This document shows, piece by piece, positions 46,592 through 56,119 of a stretch of 64,000 bases of DNA. The stretch is taken from positions 4,650,001-4,714,000 of the forward strand of contig AP018280.1 of NCBI GenBank assembly GCA_004296455.1, in the 5' to 3' direction. Source of the stretch: Calothrix sp. NIES-4101 (GTDB lineage: Bacteria; Cyanobacteriota; Cyanobacteriia; Cyanobacteriales; Nostocaceae). Position numbers and translations under genes: made by a program. The notes below the pieces were generated by a model. That model did not search any database, was not told the DNA's origin, and saw only the letters and a program-made list of their open reading frames with translations. Numbering within the stretch: the stretch's first letter is position 1; each line of letters begins with the position of its first letter.

Positions 46592-46903
46592 ATGACCGGA
46601 AAAGAATTACGCGAGATGTTACTAGCTAAGTGGGGTCGCTCGTATGATGTACAATTGCGACGCACTCAGGGTAAGATTTTTATGCAAATAATGTGGAAAT
46701 ACTTAGAACAAGCCTCTTTCCCTTTGAGTGAGGAAGAATACCAAGAACATTTGGATAGTGTGGCAAATTATTTGAATGCAATGGGTGGAACATCCCAAGT
46801 TCAGCTATTTATATTACAAACACGCGAGAAACCACGTTTGGGTAAAGCAGTTAGTATCGCTTTAGATTTAGGCGATCGCGCCACAGAATGGTTAGTTGAA
46901 TAA
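46592..46903 (+). CDS. DUF3067 protein
   Basis: A 103-residue soluble protein of the cyanobacterial/plastid DUF3067 family: MTGKELREMLLAKWGRSYDV, LRRTQGKIFMQIMWKYLEQ, FPLSEEEYQEHLD and TREKPRLGKAVSIALDLG. It lies divergent to petC, an arrangement common in cyanobacteria, suggesting a photosynthesis-related role that is not proven. The stop codon lies inside the first copy of a 39-bp tandem duplication. Confidence 0.85.
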   Translation: MTGKELREMLLAKWGRSYDVQLRRTQGKIFMQIMWKYLEQASFPLSEEEYQEHLDSVANYLNAMGGTSQVQLFILQTREKPRLGKAVSIALDLGDRATEWLVE

Positions 46904-46962
46904 CTAATTAAATAGATATCTGAAGAATGGTTAGTTGAATAACTAATTAAATAGATATCTGA
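46885..46962. repeat. Perfect 39-bp tandem duplication at the end of the DUF3067 gene
   Basis: Positions 46885-46923 and 46924-46962 are identical (each starts AGAATGGTTAGTTGAATAAC and ends GATATCTGA). The first copy holds the last codons EWLVE and the stop; the second lies in the spacer before the convergent tatC gene. Confidence 0.95.
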
Positions 46963-46984
46963 CACTGAGACTTTTTATTAATTA

Positions 46985-47779
46985 TTATTTACCTAACAAT
47001 TTCACTAAACCAATACCACCAAAATATAAAAATAAAACTGCTCCTGCTAACAAGGTTTGTGTTAATGGGTCAGTAGAAGGTGTCAGAACTGCACCCAAGA
47101 CAACTGCACCCATAATTACTATTCGCCAACCTGCAAGCATTTGTGCAGATGAGACAATTCCCAGGGCGCCCAACAAGGTTTGAACAATCGGAATTTGAAA
47201 CGCTATTCCTGTTAAAAATAATAAAGATAAAATAAACTCAAAATACTTTTCTATTGACCAAGATTGTTCGACAACTTCTGCACCGTAGTTAATAAAAAAG
47301 TTTAATGCTGCGGGAATTAGTAAGAAGTAAGCAAATACCAAACCACCTACAAACAAGATACTTGAACCAAACACAACAGGGGCAAGCAAGCGACGTTCAC
47401 GGCGAGTCAAGCCAGGAAGTACAAACTGCACAATTTGGTAAAGAATAAAGGGACTAGCAAGTACCAAACCTGTATAACCTGCAACTTTGATCGAGACAAA
47501 GAAAAATTCCCCAGGTGCAAGCTGCAAAAATTTGATTCCGCCTGCGGGGACTTCAAGTAGCTTAACTAGGGGTTTCACACCGATGAAACAAGCAGTTGCT
47601 GACAATGCAACAGCGATTAATGAGTAAAAAATCCGCTGTCTCAGTTCTTCGAGGTGATCGAATAAGGACATTTCGACTTCATCTGGTGTTTGATCGAGGT
47701 TATCGCTGGAGCTTTCGCTGTCAATTTCAGGGGTAGTTGCTGTGTCTGTGTCTGGTGAAGTCGTCATGATTTGGCTCAA
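46985..47779 (-). CDS. tatC: Sec-independent protein translocase TatC
   Basis: A 264-residue protein with an acidic N-terminal extension (residues 1-38) followed by six transmembrane helices. Conserved TatC features: [20 protein letters not shown] (signal-binding Glu), [13 protein letters not shown] with an acidic-to-basic loop, and the helix-5/6 region [20 protein letters not shown]. It forms the receptor for twin-arginine precursors in the plasma and thylakoid membranes. Clients visible in this window are PetC and the PhoD-type enzyme. An alternative start is the Met five residues in. Confidence 0.96.
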   Translation of the reverse strand: MSQIMTTSPDTDTATTPEIDSESSSDNLDQTPDEVEMSLFDHLEELRQRIFYSLIAVALSATACFIGVKPLVKLLEVPAGGIKFLQLAPGEFFFVSIKVAGYTGLVLASPFILYQIVQFVLPGLTRRERRLLAPVVFGSSILFVGGLVFAYFLLIPAALNFFINYGAEVVEQSWSIEKYFEFILSLLFLTGIAFQIPIVQTLLGALGIVSSAQMLAGWRIVIMGAVVLGAVLTPSTDPLTQTLLAGAVLFLYFGGIGLVKLLGK

Positions 47780-48155
47780 AGGTTCTTGGCATAGTTTCGT
47801 TAACTATTTTATCTATGGCTGTGGCTGCCACAAACTTTTTTTGCCAATCAACCCAATTTTTATCCGGTTTTACTGGGTTTTATCTGCATAAATAAGTAGA
47901 AAGCCGAATTATAAGTATTTACTACTTATAAAACTGCGAGTTAAAAGTTAGGAACTGATATTTTGTATATTCAGTCATTCACAAGACAGACAATGCTCAG
48001 TTCTCTTAATCATATCTATATAATTGGAATTTAGAAGTCATCATTCAGAAATCAGAGTACAATGACTCGATTTTGACTTGTTATTCCTGTACTATTCAGA
48101 GTTGTTATATCTACCTTAATGTCAATGTCATGAATATTATTTTACTGGGGTTTTT
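47780..48155. other. Intergenic region
   Basis: 376 bp, AT-rich, upstream of tatC and of the following small ORF. I see no gene, strong hairpin or repeat. Confidence 0.35.
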
Positions 48156-48383
48156 ATGAGTAGACTCGTTTACTTGGGCACGATCGCATTATCTATTTGT
48201 GTGTGGTATTTAGGTAGAAATTTTACAGCTAACAATTTGTCTATCTTAAATCAAGATACTACAAAAACAATCAATTCTGCTACACCAACAGCAAATCAAA
48301 CAGTACAGATAAAACCTTATTTAATTGCGGGGCGGAATGAGAAACTAGAAAATTGTATGCGTTCAGGTAATTGCAAAGATTAA
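48156..48383 (+). CDS. Hypothetical small secreted or membrane-anchored protein
   Basis: A 75-residue ORF with an N-terminal hydrophobic segment (VYLGTIALSICVWYLG), then a polar Asn/Thr region and a C-terminal pair of cysteines (ENCMRSGNCKD) that could form a disulfide. No family is recognised. It is isolated between two long gaps, so it could be spurious, but the signal-like start and reasonable codon use favour a real gene. Confidence 0.45.
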   Translation: MSRLVYLGTIALSICVWYLGRNFTANNLSILNQDTTKTINSATPTANQTVQIKPYLIAGRNEKLENCMRSGNCKD

Positions 48384-49204
48384 TACATAATTATTTCTAT
48401 TTCCCCTTTAGAATTGCGGAAATCCTTTTGGTCAAGCATTAAGTTAGAACTGGGCTTGCGTTTGTATTTTTGTTCTGATAAAAATAATTTTTAATTAAAT
48501 ATAATTACTTGTATTTGTGATAAATACTCATAATAAAATTTTTATATGATGCTGGAATGAGATAGCGTTTACTTAGCAAATATACTACATCTCACATCTG
48601 TCTGGATAATTCTTTCAGGATTTAATCTGTACCTCACGGGATATATAAATACCATATAGGTATTCACAAAATTAAATAATGTCAAGGAATATTTTCGTGA
48701 TTTTGAGGCAATTCTCAAGCGAAGATTTATCAAATTTAGGATTTATACATTCACCACAAAGTCGAAACAGGAGGTCTGTTTTCAGGGCTGATACCTTTTT
48801 AAGTTACTTACTGAAATTTCCCGATTTCTACACAATCAAATATGTGATTTATCTCTGATACACAAAAGAAATAATTTGTACAGTGCCTAAAGCCTCAAAT
48901 TTCGTGTGTCTGATTTCCTGTGTTGACAATGGTTACAATTAGTAAGTTGATTGCAGTCATGACATTTTTCCTTCACAAATAATAAATCAAAGCCTAGTTA
49001 TCTAGTACAAAAACTCAGATCAAAATCCGAAAAATAGTGTTTTCGATTTGTTGTCTTGGAATAAATGTTATTAGCAAATGGTTAATAGGTAATAGTAAAG
49101 GGTAATTCTACGGATGTCTCAAAAATGAATCAATAGTCACTAATAATTAGCAACTATTAACCACGAACAACTAACATCAATTATTTTTCCTCAGAGAATT
49201 TGGA
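48384..49204. other. Long AT-rich intergenic region before the ATPase/STAND pair
   Basis: 821 bp without an ORF of note. It contains many short A/T runs. It may hold the promoter of the 49205-55650 gene pair, but no motif stands out. Confidence 0.35.
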
Positions 49205-50554
49205 TTGACTATGCTCCTAGATTTAAACAGATTTTATCAAGCGTGCAATCCGAGCAAACCTCTAATGATGGGAAATGCTGTAGATCGCCAATACTATATT
49301 GATTTTGCTTCGGTGCGGGGTGGCAAAATTATTGAAGCGTTACAGCGCACCATCACACGAATTTCGCCGGAGACACCAACCTGTCAACTTTTTACAGGTC
49401 ATATTGGTTGCGGTAAATCGACCGAATTGTTGCGGCTGAAAGCAGAGTTGGAACAACAAAAGTTTCACGTAGTCTATTTTGAATCTACGCAGGTTTTAGA
49501 TGTTGTAGATTTAGATGTGACTGATATTATGCTAGCGATCGCTGGACAAGTTAGCGAAAGTTTGGAAGCGATTAAAATTCGCCTGAAACCGAAATATTTT
49601 GTCAAATTATTCGGCGAAATCGTCAATTTCCTGCAAACACCACTTGACTTAGAATTACAAGGTGAATTATCAGTTGGTATCGCCAAAATTACCGCAAAAA
49701 CTAAAGAAAGCCCAAATTTACGCCGTCGTTTGCGGGATTACCTCGAACCCCGGACAGAAAATATTCTACAATCAATTAACCAGGAACTTTTAGAGCGTGC
49801 TAATCAAGAATTGAAACAGCAGGGTAAAAAAGGACTTGTTGTCATTGTCGATAACCTGGACAGGGTTGATATTCGGATTTTGACTTCAGGACGTTCTTTG
49901 CCTGAGCATTTGTTCATAGACAGAGGTGAGCAACTTCGTAAACTCAATTGTCACGTTGTTTATACAATTCCCCTAGCGCTAACTTTCTCTAACGATAGCG
50001 TCCACCTCCAGCAACGTTTGGGTGGTGGGGTTGCGCCCAAGGTATTGCCAATGATACCCATTATGCGACGTACTGGGGAAATTTATAACCCTGGTTTGGC
50101 ATTAATGCGACAAATGGTCTTGGCGCGTGCTTTTCCGGATGTCCATCCCATTGATAGACTAGAATTGATTACCGAGGTCTTCGATCATCAAGAAACTCTC
50201 GATCGGTTGTGTCTAATTAGCGGTGGTCATGTTCGGGATTTACTCGGATTATTATTTGACTGTTTACGAGAACAAGACCCACCCTTCGATCGCGAACTTG
50301 TAGAGATGGTAATCCAGCGACATCGGGATTTTCGGGCAAATCCTATTGATAGTCATGAATGGGATTTAATATTTCAAGTCGTCCAGGAGCAACGAGTCAA
50401 AGGTGATATTGAATACCATACTTTGCTACGTAGCTTGTTTGTATTTGAATATCGTGATCAAGATGGTGCCTGGTTCGCCGTCAATCCAGTTTTAGCCGAA
50501 ACGCAGAAGTTTAAATCATGGTTGGAAAGCACCCAGCAGCAGAAGGCATCTTAG
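49205..50554 (+). CDS. AAA/STAND-like P-loop ATPase, first gene of a two-gene unit
   Basis: A 449-residue soluble ATPase. Walker A is LFTGHIGCGKSTELLRLKAE (residues about 62-81); Walker B is GLVVIVDNLDRVD (about 218-230), followed by a sensor-like VVYTIPLAL. The C-terminal third is helical (CLISGGHVRDLLGLLFDCL), as in the winged-helix lid of KAP/STAND-type ATPases. No membrane segment. It overlaps the next gene by 37 bp in another frame, so translation is probably coupled. Function unknown; an accessory or regulatory role with the large STAND protein is inferred from gene order. Confidence 0.7.
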   Translation: MTMLLDLNRFYQACNPSKPLMMGNAVDRQYYIDFASVRGGKIIEALQRTITRISPETPTCQLFTGHIGCGKSTELLRLKAELEQQKFHVVYFESTQVLDVVDLDVTDIMLAIAGQVSESLEAIKIRLKPKYFVKLFGEIVNFLQTPLDLELQGELSVGIAKITAKTKESPNLRRRLRDYLEPRTENILQSINQELLERANQELKQQGKKGLVVIVDNLDRVDIRILTSGRSLPEHLFIDRGEQLRKLNCHVVYTIPLALTFSNDSVHLQQRLGGGVAPKVLPMIPIMRRTGEIYNPGLALMRQMVLARAFPDVHPIDRLELITEVFDHQETLDRLCLISGGHVRDLLGLLFDCLREQDPPFDRELVEMVIQRHRDFRANPIDSHEWDLIFQVVQEQRVKGDIEYHTLLRSLFVFEYRDQDGAWFAVNPVLAETQKFKSWLESTQQQKAS

Positions 50555-53500
50555 CGGCAAATGACCGTGCCTTGAATAGTTTACGTCGGGCGATCGCCTT
50601 CTCGCAAGGTCAGTTTTCGCTCTGTTTGGTGGGTTGCAATTATGGGGTGTTGCGGAAGCAGATGCTACAGCGATTGGAAGAGGTGCTGGGGGAGGAGTAC
50701 CCAATCCATAAGGTAACTTTGTCCAGTAATGTAATTAGTTTATATTCCACTATCCATGCAGAACTTGCCAATAAACAACCAGCAGCCTTAGTGATTTTGG
50801 GTTTGGAATCCGTCGAAGAACTCGATGACTTGCTGCGAACCATTAACCATATCCGTGATGAATTCCGTAAACGCCATCCTTTTCCCATGGTGTTTTGGGT
50901 AAATGATGAACTGCTGCGAAAATTGCGGCGGTTCGCCCCAGATTTTACCAGTTGGGCGGCAACTCCAATTCGCTTCGAGATGACTACTCAGGAGTTGCGG
51001 CAATTTTTACAAGACAAAACCGACACACTGTTTGCACAGATTTTAGATATTGGGAATGTTTCTGATAGCAAGGAAAGCCCCCATAAAACATTAGGTGAAG
51101 TTTGGGACTATAGCAGCTATGAATTTCGCTGTGCTATTCAGGAGTTACAACATCGTGGTATTGATTTAGAACCGGAACTTGACGCTTCACTGGCTTTTGT
51201 TTCTGGTTTAGATGATTATGCCAACGATAAAATTGATTTGGCGATCGAGTTTTTTCAACAGAGTTTAGAGTTTTGGCAACAAGAGAAGACGGAGAAATCT
51301 GCTTTCTCTCCTTCCCTTCCCTTCACATCCTCCATCCCTCCCAATCCCCCACCGCCTCACCTCCTCCGTCAAGGAGCCTTACTTTTTTACATTGGTCTGT
51401 GTTACTTTCGTCTAGCAGAGCGATCACACATCGAACATCGCCAACGTTGGCAACAGGCAAAATCCTATTTTCAACAATGTTTGGATGTATTTGAGAAAGC
51501 ACAACGTCCCGATTTGATGGCGCAAATTATTGGGCTGTTGGCGGAGGTTTTGCAACATCTTAAGGAATGGGATGAATTACAGGTAGTTGCCGATAAGTCA
51601 GAAAAGTTACATCATGCCTTTGGGACTAATTGTCAACTAGCTTACGATTTTGGTTTTTTGGCAAAGGTTGCAGTTGCCCGTGAAAATTGGGGACAGGCAA
51701 GTCAATTAGCGCGGGTGGCGTTATGGCAACTCCATGAAGCGAAGGAAAATAGCTATTCGCCACCAAATTTATTTCCCTTGCTAATGGGACAAGTTTACCG
51801 TTTAACTCTGGCACAGGCATTACAAAATTTGAGCGATGGCGGTAGTAATCCGTTGCCGGAGTATCACAAAATTGCTGGTGAACAGTTGGAGTTGGCGAGT
51901 CAGGAACTCAATGCCGCCCTGGTTGGAAGTGATTTTAATTACGATGTTTATAGATATATTCGCTTATTGCGTTGGTTGCGATCGCTATATTTTGAATCTG
52001 GACTATATTTAGAGGCATTCATTATCCGGCAAAAGCGGCGCTCGGTGGAGCAGCAATACGGTTTGCGAGCGTTTATTGGGGCAGGCAGGTTACAACCACA
52101 ACGACATCCCAAGACACCCGCATTGAGTTCGCCAACATCAAGTGGTAGTGTCGCTTTAGAAATTACCGCTTCCGGGAGACAGCGCGACATTCACAATTTG
52201 ATTGCTAGGGTAAGTCGGGCTGACCACAAGTTAACGATTATACATGGCCCTTCAGGTGTGGGGAAAAGTTCCACGGTGACAGCTGGCTTGGTTCCAGCGT
52301 TGCAACAACGGGCGATTGGTGACCAGATTGCCGTACCTGTGGTGCTGCAAGTTTACACTGATTGGGTGCGGGAATTAGGCAAGGCTTTGGGAAATGCGAT
52401 CGTTGCCACCAAACCCGTGGTGATGCGGAAGGCGGCGCTAGATACTTTACCACCGTATCCGGCGACTCCAATTACTATTGATGGGGTTTTGGAACTGTTA
52501 CAGGAGAATGCCCGCAATAGTATTATTACTGTGTTAATTTTTGATCAAATTGAGGAATTTTTCTCTGGTTGTAGTTTGATACAGCTACAAGAATTTGATC
52601 ACTTTTTATGCGTTGCTTTAAATGTAGCTTTTGTGAAGGTAATTCTCAGTGTGCGCGAAGATTATTTACACAGGCTATTGGAATTTAAACAGCTTTCGGG
52701 ACTGGAAGCAATTAATGAGAATCTTCTCGATAAGAATATTCGCTATCAATTAAATAACTTTTCTCGCGAAGATGCCAAAACTGTTATTCAAGGATTGACT
52801 GAGCGTTCTCAATATCATCTGGAGCCAGCTTTAGTAGATGCTTTGGTGGAGGATTTATCGGCGGAATTGGGGGAGGTGCGTCCAATTGAATTGCAGGTTG
52901 TTGGCGCACAACTCCAAGATGAGCGAATTCTCAGTTTGAGTAAATACGAACAGTTTCGCCCAAATAAGTTAATTGAGAGATATTTAAAGGAATTAATTCG
53001 TGATTGCGGGCCAGAAAATGAAAGGGCAGCTTTATTGGTTTTATATTTATTAACTGATGAAACTAAAAAGCGTCCCTTTAAAACCCGTGCAGAGTTAGCA
53101 GCAGAATTGGCGGAATTAGAAAATGTTGAAAAACTCGAATTAGTCTTAGAAATTTTGGTGCGTTCTGGATTAGTTGTCTTATTTCCAGAAGTGCCGGAAC
53201 GTTATCAATTAATTCATGATTATTTAGTTGATTTGATTCGGATTTTGCAACAAGATGAACTTTCGTTGCAAGAACAAGTTAAAAAACTTCGCCAGCAAGT
53301 ACAGCAAAGCGAGTTAGAAATTTCTCGCCTAAATAGCGAACTGCGTCACAAAAAACAAGCCAAACTCCAAGATAATTACCCGCAAACAGGTTCCGATTTA
53401 CTGGGAGAATTAAAAGAGTTACGAAAACGCGATGAAGTTAGTCGCGTTGAACGCGATCGCCTTTTAAGTGAAATTGAACAGCAAAAACTCCAAGCGGAAC

Positions 53501-55650
53501 TAATTGAAACCGAAAAACAGCGCCAACATCAAACAAGAGTCAATCGCCTCCTCAAAAGCGCTCTCTTTGCTTCATCTATGGGGATGCTATTATTAATAGC
53601 TTCCATTGGCATGGCATTTTACCAAGGACGTAAAGCTGTCATTGCTGCCAGTGAAGCAGCTAGTGTATCCAGTCAAGCCCTATTTACTTTAGGTAAAGAT
53701 ATTGACTCCCTGCGGGAAGGATTACGCGCCGCCAGAAAACTTGACCAAGCAATTTTCCCCCATCCGAAAACCCAGCAAATGGTCAAAACTGCCCTCTACC
53801 AAGCCACCTATGGAATGCGAGTGCGGGAAATTAATCGTTTGGAAGGTCATAAATCTGACATTAATAGCGTGGTAATTAGCCCTGATAATTTATTAATTGC
53901 CTCCGCCAGTAGCGATGGCACTGTGAATTTGTGGGAAAAAAAAGGTAAAAAAATACATGAGCTTAAGGGACACTCCCGCAGAGCCAATAGTGTTGCCTTT
54001 AGTCCCGACAGTAAAATAATTGTGTCGGGGAGTGCCGACGGAACCGTGAGATTGTGGAATATCGACGGCAAACTCCTACAAACGATCGCATCAGGGCAAA
54101 AAATAGTCAACAGCGTTGCCTTTAGTCCTGATGGTGAAATCATCGCTTCGGCTGGCGCTGACAAAACCGTGCGCTTGTGGAATCGTCAGGGTAAGCTACT
54201 CAAAATCTTATCAGGGCACAGTGACGCAGTCTTAAGCGTTGCTTGGGCAGCTGACGGCAATGCGATCGCATCTAGCAGTAGTGATACAACTGTAAAATTA
54301 TGGAGTCGCGACGGGAAATTAATCACAACTTTACCGGGTAGTGGTGAAAAAAATACAGTTCTCAGCGTTGCTTGGTCACCCGATGGTAGGATGTTGGCAA
54401 CGGCAAGCTGGGATCATCTTGTCCGGTTGTGGAGCCGCGATGGTAAATTACTTAACACCCTAACTGGACATAAACACGTAGTCAGCAATGTCGCTTTTAG
54501 TCCCGATGGCAAAACCATCGCCTCAGCAAGTTGGGATAGAACAGTCAAACTCTGGAACTTGAATGGGACGGCTTTAGAAACCCTGAAAGGACATAATGAT
54601 TTAGTTAGTAGTATCAGTTTTAGTCGCGATGGGCAAATGCTCGCATCGGCTAGTCGTGATACAAATATCAAGCTGTGGCGATGGAACTATATGCCATTAA
54701 CCAGCATCAAAGCCCATTCTCAGGAAGTATCTCAATTAAGCTATTCCCAACAAGGTGATTTGCTTGTCTCCGCTAGCGAAGACCACACAGTGAAAATATG
54801 GAGCCGTGATGGTAAATTACTACATCAATTAGTTGGACATCAAAAAGAAGTTTGGGACGCAAATTTGAGCCCTGATGGTCAGTTTTTGGCGACTGCCAGT
54901 GAAGATAATACTGTCAAATTATGGAGTCGTGAGGGTAAATTAATTACTACCTTAACTGGACATCAAGAACCAGTTTTAAGTGTAGATTGGTCACCAAATG
55001 GTGAGAGAATCGCGACTGCAAGTGCCGATGCTACCGTAAAATTATGGAGCCGCGAGGGTAAATTCATTACTACTTTAACTGGACATCAAGATACAGTGAA
55101 TTGGGTCAGTTTTAGCCCCGATGGTAATTCAATTGCTTCTGCAAGTGACGATAAAACAGTAAAAATCTGGAGTAAAGAGGGAAAATTAATTAGAGATTTA
55201 TCTGGTCATAGTCGTTCTGTTTTTGCTGTAGTCTGGTCGAATGATGGTAAATTATTAGCCTCCGCCAGTCTCGATAGTACAGCAAAATTGTGGAGTCCAG
55301 AAGGCAAGAAATTAAAGACTTTGACAGGTAATGGTGAAAGCTTTATAACTGTCAGCTTTAGTCCTGATAGTCAAACTATTGCCACACTCAGCGAAGACAA
55401 AATTCTACTTTGGAATCGTCAAGGTAATGTGGAGTTAGCTGTAAATGCCGAAGATGAAACCTTTACCACTTTAACGTTTACTCCAGATGGAAAAGCTTTA
55501 GTCACAGGTAGCAGTACCGGTAAAGTCGTTTTTCGGGATTTAGCAGATACAGAAATTAATAAATTACTCACTAGAGGCTGCGAATTATTGCAAGATTATT
55601 TGCAGAATAATACCAAAGTCCCCAAAAGCGATCGCTCTTTGTGTTCCTAA
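50518..55650 (+). CDS. Large STAND-type NTPase with TPR-like middle, transmembrane segment and 14 WD40 repeats
   Basis: A 1710-residue multidomain protein. Residues 1-175: AAA-like fold with a degenerate P-loop (LVGCNYGVLRKQM, no GKS/T). About 205-500: TPR-like helices (IEFFQQSLEFWQQ, AKSYFQQCLDVFEKAQ). About 555-915: nSTAND1-type NTPase with Walker A IIHGPSGVGKSSTVTAGLVP (about 577) and Walker B VLIFDQIEEFFSG (about 671). About 917-1010: coiled coil (LQEQVKKLRQQVQQSELEIS). About 1011-1037: one transmembrane helix (ASSMGMLLLIASIGMAFY). About 1103-1700: 14 WD40 blades, enough for two seven-bladed propellers. A Pro/Ser-rich insert at residues 258-280 comes from a CCTTCC-type repeat. The WD40 part is a likely sensor; signalling or conflict roles are inferred only. 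Confidence 0.85.
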   Translation: MVGKHPAAEGILAANDRALNSLRRAIAFSQGQFSLCLVGCNYGVLRKQMLQRLEEVLGEEYPIHKVTLSSNVISLYSTIHAELANKQPAALVILGLESVEELDDLLRTINHIRDEFRKRHPFPMVFWVNDELLRKLRRFAPDFTSWAATPIRFEMTTQELRQFLQDKTDTLFAQILDIGNVSDSKESPHKTLGEVWDYSSYEFRCAIQELQHRGIDLEPELDASLAFVSGLDDYANDKIDLAIEFFQQSLEFWQQEKTEKSAFSPSLPFTSSIPPNPPPPHLLRQGALLFYIGLCYFRLAERSHIEHRQRWQQAKSYFQQCLDVFEKAQRPDLMAQIIGLLAEVLQHLKEWDELQVVADKSEKLHHAFGTNCQLAYDFGFLAKVAVARENWGQASQLARVALWQLHEAKENSYSPPNLFPLLMGQVYRLTLAQALQNLSDGGSNPLPEYHKIAGEQLELASQELNAALVGSDFNYDVYRYIRLLRWLRSLYFESGLYLEAFIIRQKRRSVEQQYGLRAFIGAGRLQPQRHPKTPALSSPTSSGSVALEITASGRQRDIHNLIARVSRADHKLTIIHGPSGVGKSSTVTAGLVPALQQRAIGDQIAVPVVLQVYTDWVRELGKALGNAIVATKPVVMRKAALDTLPPYPATPITIDGVLELLQENARNSIITVLIFDQIEEFFSGCSLIQLQEFDHFLCVALNVAFVKVILSVREDYLHRLLEFKQLSGLEAINENLLDKNIRYQLNNFSREDAKTVIQGLTERSQYHLEPALVDALVEDLSAELGEVRPIELQVVGAQLQDERILSLSKYEQFRPNKLIERYLKELIRDCGPENERAALLVLYLLTDETKKRPFKTRAELAAELAELENVEKLELVLEILVRSGLVVLFPEVPERYQLIHDYLVDLIRILQQDELSLQEQVKKLRQQVQQSELEISRLNSELRHKKQAKLQDNYPQTGSDLLGELKELRKRDEVSRVERDRLLSEIEQQKLQAELIETEKQRQHQTRVNRLLKSALFASSMGMLLLIASIGMAFYQGRKAVIAASEAASVSSQALFTLGKDIDSLREGLRAARKLDQAIFPHPKTQQMVKTALYQATYGMRVREINRLEGHKSDINSVVISPDNLLIASASSDGTVNLWEKKGKKIHELKGHSRRANSVAFSPDSKIIVSGSADGTVRLWNIDGKLLQTIASGQKIVNSVAFSPDGEIIASAGADKTVRLWNRQGKLLKILSGHSDAVLSVAWAADGNAIASSSSDTTVKLWSRDGKLITTLPGSGEKNTVLSVAWSPDGRMLATASWDHLVRLWSRDGKLLNTLTGHKHVVSNVAFSPDGKTIASASWDRTVKLWNLNGTALETLKGHNDLVSSISFSRDGQMLASASRDTNIKLWRWNYMPLTSIKAHSQEVSQLSYSQQGDLLVSASEDHTVKIWSRDGKLLHQLVGHQKEVWDANLSPDGQFLATASEDNTVKLWSREGKLITTLTGHQEPVLSVDWSPNGERIATASADATVKLWSREGKFITTLTGHQDTVNWVSFSPDGNSIASASDDKTVKIWSKEGKLIRDLSGHSRSVFAVVWSNDGKLLASASLDSTAKLWSPEGKKLKTLTGNGESFITVSFSPDSQTIATLSEDKILLWNRQGNVELAVNAEDETFTTLTFTPDGKALVTGSSTGKVVFRDLADTEINKLLTRGCELLQDYLQNNTKVPKSDRSLCS

Positions 55651-55805
55651 AGTTTTTAGATACAGGCTAGCAGTGTTAGTACGTAATCTATCACAGGCGA
55701 TCGCACTCCAAAATTAAATTTATGTACAGATTTGTGTAGTCTAGTAAACCTTGATACTATGTAGCGCTAAAATTTCAGGTACTCGTCCAATTAATAGGAA
55801 GTACT

Positions 55806-56030
55806 ATGGAACTACAGCAAGTAGAGTCCAGTATGGTTCGCGCTGTAGGTTACGATGAAACTTCGGAAACCCTCGAAGTTGTCTTCAGCAGTGGTAAAAT
55901 TTACAAATATTTTCCAGTTCCTAAAAAAATATACGATCAATTATTAGCCGCAGAGTCTAAGGGAAGTTACATGCAAGATGCTGTAATTGACTGCTATCAA
56001 TATCGACAAATTAGAAAGCGGAGTCGATAG
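55806..56030 (+). CDS. KTSC-domain protein
   Basis: A 74-residue protein of the KTSC type: VESSMVRAVGYDETSETLEV, VFSSGKIYKYFPVPKKIYDQ and AAESKGSYMQDAV. Such short proteins occur alone or fused to nucleic-acid enzymes; the role is not established. The ATG follows a GGAAGTACT stretch. It is independent of the large STAND gene, 155 bp downstream. Confidence 0.8.
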   Translation: MELQQVESSMVRAVGYDETSETLEVVFSSGKIYKYFPVPKKIYDQLLAAESKGSYMQDAVIDCYQYRQIRKRSR

Positions 56031-56119
56031 TATTCATCGTAATTAAAAGATGCCTGCTCATCTTTTTGGTAGATATATTATTTAAGGTTAATAGATAGGT
56101 TTATATGAATCCCTATCGC

